A stretch of 64,000 nucleotides of DNA, from NCBI RefSeq assembly GCF_024139115.2, contig NC_085140.1, forward strand, positions 293,537,293 to 293,601,292, in the 5' to 3' direction. Position numbers and translations under genes: made by a program. The first letter of the stretch is position 1. Each line of letters begins with the position of its first letter. Positions 31,998 to 44,052 of the stretch are shown one piece after another. The notes below the pieces were generated by a model. It saw nothing but the letters and a program-made list of their open reading frames with translations. It searched no databases and was not told the origin of the DNA. Source of the stretch: Armigeres subalbatus (taxonomy: Eukaryota > Arthropoda > Insecta > Diptera > Culicidae).

Positions 31998-32719
31998 ATG
32001 GAATTTAAAGCACTAGTGCGACAACTGGGGCTATAGCCACAACTGGTACATCTAGCCTACCACAAGTCAGTTCAAAAGCCGATCGGTGTGGTTTGGCAGA
32101 ACCCCGACCATCTGTTACTAAATTGAAATAAAGAACAGACGCTACAGAACCTAATTTATACACCAACTGCTGTCGTTAAACCTTCAAAATATCTCAAGCG
32201 AACACCATCAAAACAAAAACATCTTTCACAACACAGTGCTTTTGACTTTACCCACCTCTCTCAGTACGACGAGAAAATTTAAGTTGAAACTATGAACTCG
32301 AGTGTATGTATGCGCTTTGATTTGGTATCCGAATTTGAAATGCATATCTTTTAACCAGTCGGATGTGTTGTTTATGTTGGTCTACCCTGACCACAGGCAC
32401 AAGCTTTTGCATATTCAAAAGCAAAACGCAATACAAACCACTGTTGGCGATGATTGAATTCGACCACACTATGAGTTGTAGTAGTAAACAAAGGTGGTTG
32501 ACCTCCAAGATTAAAGCAAGTTTTAAGCCTTCAAATTAAGTACCTACTTTTTAAGGCACGTGTATGTTTGATTCGATTGCTCGTGAGGGACGGACGAAAT
32601 AATTAAACTTATAAAAGTCCTACTTATCTGCTTTTAAGGCTTTACGTTTTGTCTTTCTCGTACACTAAGTGAACAAACTTTTGATAGAAGTCTCGGGACA
32701 CATTACTATTATTATTAAT
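31998..32719. other. Intergenic, nothing recognised
   Basis: No gene. A TTTGTCTTTCTCGTACACTA phrase at 32648 is a scrap of the dispersed repeat seen at 7820. An ORF on the minus strand (32290-32508) has no recognisable features. Confidence 0.5.
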
Positions 32720-33027
32720 TATTTTCTTAGACTAAAGCCGGAGTGGCCTGTGCAGTGCATAAAAGTCTTCTCCATTTAGCTCGGTCGTCGTCAACCACGC
32801 AGTCTGCGGAGGGTCCGCAAATCTTCTTCCCCCTGATTGATTCACCTTGCTCGTTGTGCACTTCGGATCGTTGTCGAGAACCATTTTCATCCTATAACTA
32901 GCAACGTGTCCGGTCCATCGCAGTCGTCCGATTTTAGCGACGTGAACGATGGTTGGTTCTCCCAACAGCTGATGCAACTCGTGGTTCATTCGCCTTTTCC
33001 ACGCACCGTCCGCCATTTTCACCCCAC
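32720..33027 (-). pseudogene. RTE RT C-terminal fragment
   Basis: Minus-strand tail of an RTE RT: MADGAWKRRMNHELHQLLGE (about 32960-33015), IVHVAKIGRLRWTGHVAS, then LNGEDFYALHRPLRL, ending at 32732 and followed by a TAATAATAATAG-like tail. It closely matches the C-terminus of the copy at 34660-37022, so both belong to one subfamily. It starts abruptly at 33027. Confidence 0.85.
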
Positions 33028-34659
33028 TTAGTTCCTAAAAGCGCATGTACAATGGTTAGATGCGCCTAAAAAAAAAACAAATAAATAATAAAACTTATTA
33101 TTACAATAAATTATGACTGAATAATTCTAAGAAAATGCTTGAAAATAAGTTTGTTGAAAAACTCAGTGATATTTAACGATTTGTCAATACAAAAGAAGGT
33201 GCCCATAACCGAACCAATAAAGGTGCCCACAACCGAAAAAAAATCGAGCTGAAATGTTGAATGCAATCGTTATTGATCCACAAAATAGACTAAATTTACC
33301 TATGAATACGCATTAGAACTAACTTTTTCAATTTAATCACACAATTTTATGACAAAAGGTCAAACACAATTTTCGTGTGGATTTTTATGTAGAAAAAAAC
33401 TGTTCATACTTCAAAGTAGAGGTGTCTATTTAGTTCGGTATCCTGCACAGAACATCGAGTTTCGATAGCAAATGAATGACAGATGTCAGAATAACAGTAT
33501 CTGCTATCTGTTTAAAGATACGGGGAGGTGCCCACAACCGAACCACCTCCCCTATACAAACTACAAACTGCGCGTGCTCACTCAAATTCCATCAAAATTA
33601 GCCAAAAATTGAGGCGGATTATGAAAATGGCAAATGTGATCGATTAAGCCCCCGATGCTTAAATTAAAAAGTGAAAATTTGAATCACTCTAGTGTGTATG
33701 TAAAACACTGAATTATGTTTTAGGCACTTACCCTTTAACCAATTTGCTCGGAAAATCGCAACAAAAAATCCAAGGGTGCTGCCATGATGAAAAAATCATT
33801 GATCAGATAAGAAAATAAACGAGCGGCAATTGCCATATCGACGGTTTCGTGCAATACTGGCACATCTAAATTTCTTTGGTGTAATCTTTGCCGTAGACAG
33901 TGCAATAAAACTTGATGCATTCAGAGCTGCAAGTAAATGAATCAATGTGAGTAATTGATTTAATTATCTTAGATAAGGATTTACTTTATTTGTTTGTTAG
34001 ACCACTTATTGTCAAGGTTTATTATTGTGCAGTTATTTCTGGTTCGATCGAGTAATTTTATCAATATGATAAATAGCAGAATTCGATTTGCGATCGGGTT
34101 GACATTTTGATGAATGCAACACTGTTACCCAGGGTTTGCGGAAATCACTCTCATTAGATAACGAATAACGATAAAAGAGAGGAAAAACCTGTTTCGAATT
34201 ATTACAAGCCTTGATAGCAAGTTTATCAAACTTGTATACAAGTGCGAAAAAAACAAATTCGGGAAGGCAGCCCCCACCGTGATGATATCTCGCATATTTT
34301 AAGTTGGACACCATATTTTTTGCTCAACGGTGTGAAGCAGATTGAAATGCACCATCAGAACCAGTGCTCCCCGCGTTTGGAGCTTTTTAAAAGAAATTTA
34401 TCGTGGCTATACCTCCCTCTTTATCATGACAGCTTGCGAAAAAAGTCTCTCGCGGTATGCTAAATATCGAAATGTATACATAGATGATAAGTGAGAGATT
34501 TTCTCATTCTTTTTTGGATTCAATCCCTGTTATCCGAAACGCTGAGTAGATACCCTCAAGGGATACTCAATTCAGCTTACATCTAAACAGATAATGCTGT
34601 CGAATCGATATACAGATGATGCGTCCAGTGGCAACACTAAAAATGTAGATCAGTGTGCG
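33028..34659. other. Intergenic, no supported gene
   Basis: AT-rich. The phrase AGGTGCCCACAACCGAA occurs near 33222 and again near 33524, with a related AAGGTGCCCATAACCGAACC near 33198. A short minus-strand ORF at 33735-33920 lies between AG and GTAAGT-like sites but has stops close to both ends; see rejected items. From 34573 there is a CATCTAAACAGATAATGCTG phrase like the 3' end of the RTE at 28022, probably a scrap. Confidence 0.5.
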
Positions 34660-34683
34660 GTGATATGTTTATTTATCATCAGA

Positions 34684-36076
34684 CTAAGGCCGGAGTGGCC
34701 TGTGCTGCACATAAAAGACTTCTCCATTCAGCTCGGTCCATGGCTGCACTTCGCCAACCACGCAGTCTGCGGAGGGTCCGCAAGTCGTCCTCCACCTCGC
34801 CCGCTGTGCACCTCGCCTTCTTTCTCCCGTCGGATCGTTGTCGAGAACCATTTTCACCGGATTACTGTCCGACATTCTGGCTACGTGCCCGGCCCACCGC
34901 AGTCTTCCAATTTTCGCGGTGTGAACGATGGATGGTTCTCCCAACAGCTGATGCAACTCGTGGTTCATTCGCCTCCTCCACGTACCGTCCGCCATCTGCA
35001 ACCCACCATAGATGGTACGCAACACTTTCCTTTCGAAAACTCCCAGTGCGCGTTGGTCCTCCACGAGCATCGTCCAGGTCTCGTGTCCGTAGAGAACTAC
35101 CGGTCTTATAAGCGTTTTGTAGATAGTCAGTTTGGTACGGCGGCGAACTCTATTCGATCGGAGCGTCTTGCGGAGTCCAAAGTACGTACGATTTCCAGCC
35201 ACTATGCGTCTCCGAATTTCTCTGCTGGTAGCGTTATCGGCGGTCACCAGTGAGCCCAAGTACACGAATTCTTCAACCACCTCGATTTCGTCACCACCGA
35301 TAGAAACTCGTGGTGGGTGGCTCACATTGACCTCTCTTGAGCCTCTTCCTATCATGTACTTCGTCTTCGACGTGTTGATGACTAGTCCAATCCGTTTAGC
35401 TTCGCTTTTCAGTCTGATGTAGGCTTCCTCCATCCTCTCAAAGTTACGTGCCATGATATCAATGTCGTCGGCGAAACCAAATAACTGGACGGACTTCGTG
35501 AAAATCGTACCACTCGTGTCAATCCCTGCCCTTCGTATTACTCCCTCCAAAGCGATGTTGAATAGCAGACACGAAAGACCATCACCTTGCCGTAACCCTC
35601 TACGCGTTTCGAAGGGACTCGAGAATGCCCCTGAAACTCGAACTACGCACATCACCCGATCCATCGTCGCTTTGATCAACCGTATCAGTTTATCCGGAAA
35701 TCCGTTTTCGTGCATTAGCTGCCATAGCTGGTCCCGATCGATTGTATCATATGCGGCTTTGAAGTCGATAAATAGATGATGTGTGGGCACGTTGTATTCG
35801 CGGCATTTCTGCAATACCTGACGTATGGCGAACACCTGGTCTGTGGTAGAGCGTTCACCCATAAATCCCGCCTGGTACTGCCCCACGAACTCTCTTGCAA
35901 TTGGTGATAGTCGACGGCATAAAAATTTGGGAGAGTACCTTGTAGGCGGCGTTCAGCAATGTGATTGCGCGGTAGTTGCTACAATCCAGCTTATCGCCCT
36001 TTTTGTAGATGGGACACACGACACCTTCCATCCACTCCTGCGGCAGAACCTCATCCTCCCAAACCTTGGTAATCAC
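34684..36076 (-). pseudogene. RTE reverse transcriptase, second subfamily
   Basis: VVCPIYKKGDKLDCSNYRAI (about 35960-36020), frame break near 35920, then QYQAGFMGERSTTDQVFAIR (about 35880), FIDFKAAYDTIDRDQLWQL (about 35715-35770), RRGLRQGDGLSCLLFNIALE (about 35545-35605), FGFADDIDIMARNFERM (about 35435-35485), EEFVYLGSLVTADNATSREI (about 35220-35280) and WRRRMNHELHQLLGEPSIVH (about 34920-34985). The C-terminus ends NGEVFYVQHRPLRP. Catalytic residues are intact; frameshifts are the only damage seen in the RT. Confidence 0.9.
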
Positions 36077-37022
36077 CCAGTGCAGCGCTCTAGCCAGTGC
36101 TTCACCACCGTGTTTAAACAGCTCTCCTGGTAGTTGGTCAACTCCAGGGGCTTTGTTGTTTTTCAGCCGGCCGATCTCCTCCTGGATTTCCTAAAGATTC
36201 GGAGCCGGAAGTCGCATGTCCTGCGCGCGTGCTCCTAGATTCATTACCATACCGCCACCGTTGTCTGCCATATCGCCATTCAGGTGCTCTTCGTAGTGCT
36301 GCCGCCACCTTTGGATCACCTCACGCTCGTTCGTAAGAAGGTTCCCGTTTATGTCCTTACACATATCGGGCTGTGGCACGTGGCCCTTACGTGAACGGTT
36401 CAACTTCTCATAGAACTTTCGTGCGTTATTAGCGCGGTACAGTTCCTCCGTCTCTTCACGGTCTCGATCTTCCTGCTGGCGCTTTTTCCTCCGGAAAATC
36501 GAGTTTTGTCTGTTCCGCGCCCGTTTGTATCGTGCCTCGTTCGCCCTCGTGCGGTGTTGCAGCAATCTCGCCCATGCTGCATTCTCCTCCTCAACTAACT
36601 GCTCACATTCGCCGTCATACCAGTCGTTTCTCTGATCCGGAGCCACCGTGCCTAGTGCAGCGGTTGCGGTGCTTCCAATGGCGGATCGAATATCTCTCCA
36701 GCCATCTTCAAGAGATGCTGCGCCTAGCTGCTCTTCCGTTGGGAGTGCCACTTCCAGCTGCTGCGCGTAGTCTTGGGCTAGTGTACCGTCTTGTAGCCGA
36801 CCAATGTTAAGCCGCGACGGACGACTCCGACGCGTGTTGATCACCGTCGAGAGTTTTGAGCGCAGACATACTGCGACGAGGTAGTGGTCGGATTCAATAT
36901 TCGCACTGCGGTAAGTGCGTACGTTCGTGATGTCGGAGAAGAATTTACCGTCGATTAGAACGTGGTCGATTTGGCTTTCCGTTACTTGATTAGGTGATTT
37001 CCATGTGGCCTTGTGGATATAC
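36077..37022 (-). pseudogene. RTE endonuclease C-terminus and linker
   Basis: Starts with the end of the endonuclease, TESQIDHVLIDGKFFSDITN and SANIESDHYLVAVCLRSKLS (about 36850-37000), with the catalytic Asp-His pair. A basic coiled linker rich in Arg/Glu follows (about 36400-36600), then KLNRSRKGHVPQPDMCKDIN (about 36340-36400). A TAG near 36191 ends the frame. Confidence 0.85.
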
Positions 37023-37959
37023 TTATTTTCCTACATATTACCAAAACACAATGCTGAACATCCGTTTGAACATCATTGTTGACATTAAATTGGCATAAGT
37101 TAGGTTTACATTAAAATGATAATTTTGTGTTTATTATCAATCGATTCCAAAATTTGAAAAGTTATCGCCGATGATAACTCGCCTACTATTCATAGTTATC
37201 AAATGACAATTCCAATAATTATCGTATTAGAATGGATCAGCACAACCCTGACTGATAGTCTACCGCTGCAACCATCACCGACGCAAACTGGAACAGAGAC
37301 TAAGCACCCAGCCACTATATCAATAATCAAAGAACAAACTATGGCAGAAATGGCCCAATAAATAGAATGATGACATGTTATAATGCACATTGTGAAACAA
37401 TTGATGTAACAATGAGTAAAACTAATCTAAAAAAAGTGTTCTTCTCTAGACAAGTTAGGTAATGACTGAAGTACACATAGACTAGATAATTAGTATTTAT
37501 TGTACAAAGTATAATTGGTCTACATTTGATTGACGGCAAATAAATAAATATAAGCATATCGTGAAAGCTGGGCTGTCAACGGCATTTGGTGGACATCCTA
37601 TGAAGGGAGTTAGAGTAGACGCGACAAAGAAATTTGACAGTTTATTGATAATAATTATTATTCCTTCACGTTAGTTGCAAAGGACTTTTCATTTACTCCG
37701 GCAGATACCTAGGAATCACCAAAACCGAGCCTAATAAAGTTTTCCAGAACGTATCCACTGCAACAGCGAAGAGCATTCCGAACCCTTTTATCTTCTTCAA
37801 AGACGTAAGCGAGAAGCTGCCGTCAAACGCCCTCAAGCTTTCGAGAAAACACGCGCGTGTGAGTTAGCAGAAACGAACTACATCAGCTATAATCCCTGAA
37901 TGTTGCATTAATTTGACGTCTATGCTGGCTTGCGGTCTCCAGTTAGGCTTGCAAACAAA
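37023..37959. other. Intergenic; possible LINE 3' tail
   Basis: The segment 37230-37557 ends with GGCAAATAAATAAATATAAG and reads like the 3' UTR of a LINE on the plus strand, but no coding part is left. 37600-37950 shows nothing I can name. Confidence 0.35.
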
Positions 37960-38207
37960 GGCACAGAATTCGGAGATAGCGAGATCTATTCTCGATCGGA
38001 TCTAGGATGTTTTCGGGTGGGAAACATTCTCGACACCCTGGGCATAGTGTATCCATTGACTTTGCCACACAAGATACATCCTAATGCAATGGCGGGCATA
38101 TAAGTTTTCAATTAATAACTAAAGAAATGCTAAAAGATTAGAGGCTGAAAAGCAGGCCAAGTTCCAGTTGGAATGTAGTGCTATGGAAGAAGAAGCTTGT
38201 GATGCAC
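37960..38207 (+). mobile_element. Diverged tRNA-derived SINE (Feilai-like)
   Basis: Contains a degraded B-box region (GATCTATTCTCGATCGG, about 37982), then CTCGACACCCTGGGCATAGT (38029), ACACAAGATACATCCTAATG (38065), TTCAATTAATAACT (38107) and a tail with CAGTTGGAATGTAGTGC and GAAGAAGAAG (38165-38191). This order matches mosquito SINE bodies and differs in wording from the 31.8 and 59.0 kb copies, so it is a second subfamily. The apparent coding run LEAEKQAKFQLE here is SINE sequence. Confidence 0.65.
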
Positions 38208-38283
38208 TTACGAGATTGACTGATTCGCCGAAACCGTAAGCAAGTTTTCAATAGTAAATATTATCATACATAAATATTACAAC

Positions 38284-38462
38284 ACACTGGAGTAGATTTT
38301 TACGCGGAGGATATGAGCCGCGTGAATTAAAACAACGTAAAATACCGTATAAGTCCCAAAATATGTCTGAATGATCCCCGGAAATCCCGAAATTTGAGTA
38401 ATAAAAAATCGCATAAAAAGCGATTCGTGTAAGGAAAACCGCATAAAAAACGACTTCAGTGT
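38284..38462. mobile_element. 179-bp MITE
   Basis: Ends ACACTGGAGTAGATTTTTAC and, in reverse complement, ACACTGAAGTCGTTTTTTAT are similar over about 24 bases. The interior is rich in CGCGT and CGCATAAAA motifs. No ORF of its own. Confidence 0.7.
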
Positions 38463-39298
38463 ACATCGGGTATGAAGCGTTGGCTCATCTTTGATCGAAT
38501 GGTCCAAGAAAATTGAAAATCCATCGAGAAACGGCTGAGATATAAACGATCAAAGTCTATCATATTTTTGTGACGTTTTTCGATTTTTTGCAATCGTAAA
38601 GTGTACCCCAATATAGAAAAGACAGACGTAGTTCTACGTCAAAAAGAACGGACAGGGCGGGAAAAACTTCGAGCTTCTTCGACCTGCTCATTGGACAGCA
38701 CCAGGGTAGAAATATTTCACAGTCAATGCAGTGAAAAACATGGATCTCAGTATAATCTGCAGTCGCCTTCATCGCCGCCGTGGTGAGTGCGACTGGGTGC
38801 AGCCGAAAAATCACTTCCAACACCGACAGTTCAATTTCGCATTCAGCCACTCACAAGTCGCTCTGACAGGCTGCTCATTTCGCGCCGTACCGTATGACTG
38901 TGAGTGGCCCATTTAAACGCGTGGTGAATTTTTTCAATTTGGTGGGTGAATGTGTACATTTTGCTGTGGTAAATTTCATCTTCGCGGCGCAGTGGGTGAT
39001 GTGAGTTCAGTTGTTTACTTTTCTGCCTCTCCGGGAAAGTGAGGTTGATTTCAAAGCAGGAAGAAAATAAAAACATGATATAAAAAAACATCACCTTCAT
39101 CCAGTGCTGCCGAAAATTTACAACCCTGGACAGCACTCATGTTTACTCAGGTGGGTGGCACGACGCCATGTTTTTGCAGCCAACATCTCAGTGTAAAATT
39201 CATGATGGTATGTGTTTTGTTTACAAACATCACATTTGATTCTCATTAGGATACAGAACTGTCAGTGGGATACGGTCGCGCAATGTTGGCTGCAAAAC
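38463..39298. other. Intergenic, no gene
   Basis: Mixed composition, with a GC-richer section at 38640-38900. Short ORFs on both strands overlap without family resemblance. This is the pre-insertion flank of the LINE that follows. Confidence 0.45.
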
Positions 39299-39312
39299 AA
39301 ACCTATTGTGTG

Positions 39313-40719
39313 GAAGGCTACGAGATGGGCATCAAAAGTGAGGAATTTTTTAAAGTCTTAAGGAGGAAAAAGAGTTACTCCGCACCGGGAGTGAGTGGTA
39401 TCTCATACGACATCATCAAACAGCTCAATGGAGGAATGCAGGACAAAATATGGGAGATGCTTAGCAAAATTTTCGTCACCGAGGATATTCCGGAGGAGTG
39501 GCGGAAAACAGAAGTTCGCCCAATCCCGAAGAAGAGTAGGAACTACCAGCAGCCAAGCGACAGGAGGCCAATAGCCCTCCTAAATGTAGAAATAAAACTA
39601 ATAAACGGTGTTATAAAAAACAGGCTAACAGAAATAGCTGAAATAAAAGGGATGATCCCGAACCAGTCATTTGGGTTCAGAAAGCATAGGTCGGCATCTA
39701 CCTGTGTTGCATACGTGGTGAACAAAATCCACGAAGCCAAGGAACAACATCAGGAAGTAATGGTCACATTCATCGATATCAACATGGCGTATGATTCAGT
39801 AGACACAATGAAACTCTTAAGGATCCTAGCAGATATGGGAGTGCCTCAAAAAATTGTCTCATGGCTGTATCAATATCTGAGAAGCCGAAAAATGACAATG
39901 GAGACACAAGAAGAAAACATCAACGTAGAAGTATCCGAAGGACTTCCCCAAGGATGCCCCCTTTCCCCAATCCTCTTTAACTTGTACACGGCTTCGCTTC
40001 ACGAAATCTCAGAAGAAAACGGAGAGTTAGTCCAATTTGCAGACGATTTTTCGTTAATTGTAGCAGCTGCGACACTGGAGTTAGCAGCAGAAATTTCATC
40101 GAGGCTACTACGCTCACTTTATGAAAAACTTAGTGCGCTTAACCTTAAAATTTGCCCCCGAAAATCGGCAGTGATCCCTTTCTCCCGGAAAAAAACAGAC
40201 CACATCAAGGTGAAAATCCATAATGAGAAGATAGACGTAGCCAATACGCACCAATACCTAGGGTACACGCTGGACAGAGAACTAAGACACCGCAAGCACA
40301 TAGAGGACATTCGGGAAAAGGCAGGAAAGAAAATGGGCTTAATGAAGTTGTTGTCAAGAAAGTCGGGGGGAGCCAACCCCGAAAACCTAATCAAAATAGG
40401 TAATGCCATTGTTAGGAGCCGATTAGAATACGGAGCAGCTATATACGGGAACGCAGCCAGGACTAACCTTCAAAAACTCAAAACTATGCAGAATACAGTC
40501 ATCAGGCAAGCAATTGGGTATCTTCCCAGTACACCAGTTCATGTGATGTTGGCAGAAGCAGGCCAAATGCCCATGCAACATCGAGTTGAAGCCTTAGCGA
40601 AAAGAGAGCTGGTTCGTGCTATATACTTCAAAACACCTCTGTACAAGTTCATATCAGAAACATTAAATAAAGAAATGGGAAACGGTTCCTTTCTAACCGA
40701 GACAGCTGACAAACATTAG
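39313..40719 (+). pseudogene. LINE reverse transcriptase (RNase H-bearing group)
   Basis: Open frame with the RT motifs in order: SAPGVSGISYDIIKQL (39379), DRRPIALLNVEIKLINGVIK (39559), SFGFRKHRSASTCVAYVV (39667), TFIDINMAYDSVDTMKLL (39766, first catalytic Asp), EGLPQGCPLSPILFNLYTAS (39937), VQFADDFSLIVAAATLELAA (40030, catalytic Asp-Asp) and HQYLGYTLDRELRHRKHI (40249). The bases upstream of 39313 are host flank, so the first about 16 codons of the open frame are not element sequence. Frame breaks at 40715-40719. Confidence 0.9.
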
Positions 40720-41755
40720 ATGTCCCGTATCAAGTACATCCATCAGATAAGGATCTAGTCCGACATAAAATACCACGGTACGTACAAACACTTGATTTCA
40801 CCTTAATAGTACGCACGACATTAGGAGAACCGAAATACAAAAAGGGAAACATGAGTCGAAATGGATGGCAAACACTTTACCAGGAGAAAATACACACCAC
40901 CTACAAGGGGTTCAACTGAATTTTTACTGACGGATTAAAGACGACAGCAGGAACGGCCTTTGCAGTGCTAGACGAAACGAACGGGAACTCTATAGCGGAG
41001 AACATAAACAGTAATTTCACCATAACAAACGTGGAATTGCTTGCCATCTTGAAAGCTGTTGAGCTAGTCAAAACGAACGACTACAGAAAAACAGTTATTC
41101 TCACCGACTCGCGTAGTGCGTGCGAGATGCTGCTTAATGAAGACAGTTTGGAGACGAACTATATTGTCGGAGAAATATATAAAGAACTTCAAGAAGCCTG
41201 GAATACCAACATTAAAATTCAATGGATTCCAAGCCACGTCGGAATAGTGGGAAACGAACAAGTGGATCAATTAGCGGTGGAAAAAAGTAATCACAAACAA
41301 ACCTTCTTCAACGGTATCACACTGAACGATGCAGTTATCTTAAGCAATCGTGAAGTGTGGGAAGATTGGGTAAGAAACTACAAAGAGCAGTCACGCGAAA
41401 AAGGGACGACAACACGCACGCATTATGAATAGCCCTGGAAGAAAGATCTGGTTCAAGGATCTACAACTTAACACAGCCGAAATAAGGGTCATCAGCAGAA
41501 TAAGGAGCGGTCACACATTGACGAAAAGATAGACGGGCCACCTGGGGTGGGAGATCGACGAACTTTGTGAATGGTGCGAAGTGATAGAAGACCTAAATCA
41601 CAGTCTATATGACTGCCCTCGACACAACGAAATCAGAATAAAATACGGAGTGCTAGAATACATGAAACCACTAGAGCTGATACTCGAAGAAAACTGTGAA
41701 AGTGATTTAAAGCAAGTGATAAACTTTGTGAAAGAAGCAAAACTACAAATCTGAA
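40720..41755 (+). pseudogene. LINE RNase H domain and CCHC-like tail
   Basis: After a frameshift near 40717 and a TGA at 40916, the RNase H frame starts: FTDGLKTTAGTAFAVLDE (40923, first Asp), NVELLAILKAVELVK (41029, Glu), VILTDSRSACEML (41093, Asp) and IPSHVGIVGNEQVDQLA (41225, His and last Asp). All four acidic/His landmarks are visible. Another frameshift near 41425 leads to the tail, with LCEWCEVIEDLNHSLYDC (about 41563), a Cys/His cluster typical of these proteins, ending at 41753. Confidence 0.88.
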
Positions 41756-41917
41756 ACAAGACAACAGACCCGAAGAAAACTATATGGGAAAAAAGCACAC
41801 GGAAAAGGAAATCAAAATATAAACAGAACAGTCACAACAGTGGGCGAGATGGACCTATACGTTTGGTCTTAGCCAGTCGACAGACAAACTCAAAGAAAAA
41901 AAAAAACCTATTGTGTG

Positions 41918-42620
41918 AGATAGGGATGCCACGGGGCTGTGTTTACTACGGTGCATATATATGGAGTTGACAGCTACGATATGCCTCTGATTATGATAGT
42001 TTTGGGTCAGAAAATCTCTTATTGGGTTTATAGCAGAGACAAACAGACATAACACATTGAACATTCACTCATCAAATTCATCATCATTCAAACTAAAAGA
42101 TATTATTACAAGATAAACATTGTCGCTGTCGTCGCTGTCCGGAACATATTTTGCTGGCGAGGATAGGGGATCTAAATGTCAACGAAGGAAAAATACATAC
42201 GATTTGACAGTTAGGTACCACACAGGTTTCGGACAGCAGAACAAAGGGAACCGAAGCGACAATCTTTATCTGGTAACTAAAATATCTTTTTTCAAACTCT
42301 TTCTTTCGTCATTTTTTTCTGGCAACTAAAATAGAATTTTCTATAAAAATTGAGTAAGATTTATTTTACTTAATTCCACTACTAGTTTGAATACACATTG
42401 ACTTCAACTGTTAGGCCGACTTTGTCAAGTCAAGTACAAAACACTGATGGCGGTCTTTCTGTTGAAGTTAAAAAACGTATCTGTAAAGGTAAGACTAAGT
42501 ATGTAGTGGAATTGAATAAAATAACACCAACTATAGACAAGCAATTCATATGATCATCAAAAGCACAGTCAGAACAGGATCTCAAGGCAAATTAATTGAA
42601 ACCGGCTGCCGCACTAGGTC
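41918..42620. other. Intergenic, no gene
   Basis: AT-rich flank of the LINE; nothing recognised. Confidence 0.45.
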
Positions 42621-43296
42621 AGTACTAACTGCCAATGACCAATCAGCACCATCACCTCCTTCGAGGCAAAAAACATCACGCCAATAATCTACAGACGACT
42701 GTGTGAGTGACACAACACCACGAGCACCATCAGTCTAGCCAGTAATAATAATTCTGCTCCACTGTGCAGTGCCCATGTGTGCAAACGGTTTATTTTCGAA
42801 ACGGCGCACTTGTTTTTCTCCTTCCTCCCTCCGCATGTTTGCGCAGCATTAGACATCATCAGGAAGAAATATACTGCACTGCGCGATATATTGCTGATAG
42901 CGTTGGTATGCGGTCACAAATCCATCATTTAAGTCGGTGCGCGATGATTCAGTGGTTCCTAACGTGTTAGTATCTGATTAAATTTTGAAATGTTCAGAGT
43001 TGTCGCTCACAAGTACCTCGGCTTTGGTCCGAAAATCGATATGAATAACTAAATAACTTAGCTTAGCACGTGATTGATCTTTTCATATTATTTCGTAATT
43101 AGTCAGTGTGCACAACATACATGATATTTTGTAAAATTTGGAAAAGTCAACGTAGACTTCAAGGGGGAGGAGGAACAGTCTACAAGGTAGAAGGGGGTCT
43201 GAAAATGTTGAATTTTGGTCTACGTGGTTTATGGACAACCTCTTTTTGAAATTTACTGAGTTACATCGGTGGGCAATTTTGCTGAGCTCAAAAAAG
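42621..43296 (+). repeat. Direct duplication, copy 1 (partner 63216-63857)
   Basis: Near-identical to 63216-63857, 20.6 kb away in the same orientation, with scattered small indels. Begins TACTAACTGCCAATGACCAA and ends GCTGAGCTCAAAAAA. Outside these limits the two loci differ, so the unit has defined ends. It includes two CCAAT boxes near the start and, at 43138-43256, a MITE-like tail with GGTCTACGTGGTTTATGGAC. A weak ORF (42764-42970) is broken relative to the partner copy. Confidence 0.85.
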
Positions 43297-44050
43297 AAAA
43301 ACTGTATAGACCAATAGGGTGCACTTTTTGCGAAATTTCACACATCATCGTGTCTTTAACATTCTCGGAACAGTCTTTAGATATTGTTTGGAAACCTTTG
43401 GCGGCGATCAACACAGTAGCCGCTCCGTGTCCGTATTCCACTGAGTTTGATTAATTGTGTTGGTCACAGTCGCTCGCGACGTCGATCAGCGCACTTCACA
43501 TCTGCCACTCAGCGAGCTTCATGTGTTCGTAACGTGCTGCTACCTTTTTCACACCGCTAAGGCTCAGGCCCGCTGTGCGATGGGGGTCCCGTGATGGGTT
43601 GCGGTGTGTGGCTCATGGTGGGTAATGACGTAAATAAGCACGGTCCAAAGTCCAACCGGCAAACTCGTTTTTATTTCGGTGCAGTTCTGCGCGCTTTCTG
43701 ATCTGTGTGGTTGGGAGCTTCGTCGCGGTGGGTTTATGTAGGATTCCAATACGTTTTGGAACTTGTTTGCGTGGAGGTTTGTCACGAGGATGTTGTTTTG
43801 ATGTTTGTTTTTGTTCCAAACTGCGATTTCTATTCGATGATCTCAGCACGGTGATGATCTGGTGTCAATGCTTCGTTGAAAGCTTCCATAACAAACGTTT
43901 AAAAAATATTATTATCAGATCACTTACGGAGTCAGTGATGTTTATCGTTGCTCCTTCTTCATCAAGATAAAAATATAATTTATTTTACATTTTTTCATAT
44001 CAATCGGATTAGTTTTCGATCAATTTAGTGTTCTAGATACCAGTTTTAAT
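43297..44050. other. Unassigned; basic minus-strand ORFs
   Basis: Two overlapping minus-strand frames (43564-43849) encode a short Lys/Arg-rich product (for instance SLEQKQTSKQHPRDKPPRKQ); this could be a gag scrap, but I recognise no family. No other feature. Confidence 0.25.
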
Positions 44051-44052
44051 TA

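Larger units (their letters stand above)
34660..37022 (-). mobile_element. RTE-clade LINE, second subfamily, 5'-truncated
   Basis: Minus-strand copy beginning inside the endonuclease at about 37022 and ending past the RT stop at 34684 with an AATAAATAAAC-like tail. Frameshifts near 36190 and 35900. Its protein differs from the 28-31 kb copy at many sites (for example FADDIDIMARNFERM in place of FADDMDIVGRTFAKV) but has the same domain order. Confidence 0.9.
39299..41917 (+). mobile_element. 5'-truncated RT/RNase H LINE with target-site duplication
   Basis: The element proper is 39313-41905. ACCTATTGTGTG occurs immediately before it (39301-39312) and after its poly(A) run (41906-41917); with flanking As the match is 14 bases. 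The element is therefore truncated at 39313 inside the region upstream of the RT, and has lost its endonuclease. RT plus RNase H place it in the I/LOA/Loner-like group of insect LINEs. Poly(A) at about 41895-41905. Confidence 0.9.

Noticed and set aside
33732..33926. 195-bp candidate exon on the minus strand between AG and GTAAGT
   Set aside because: The open frame has a stop directly before its ATG and another just before the donor, and the other frames are closed, so it cannot be an internal coding exon. No family recognised.
34594..35779. Plus-strand ORFs up to 219 codons
   Set aside because: Antisense shadows of the second-subfamily RTE reverse transcriptase.
38110..38240. Coding-like run LEAEKQAKFQLE ending before a GTAAGC
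   Set aside because: Matches the tail of a tRNA-derived SINE, including its AAGAAGAAG end.
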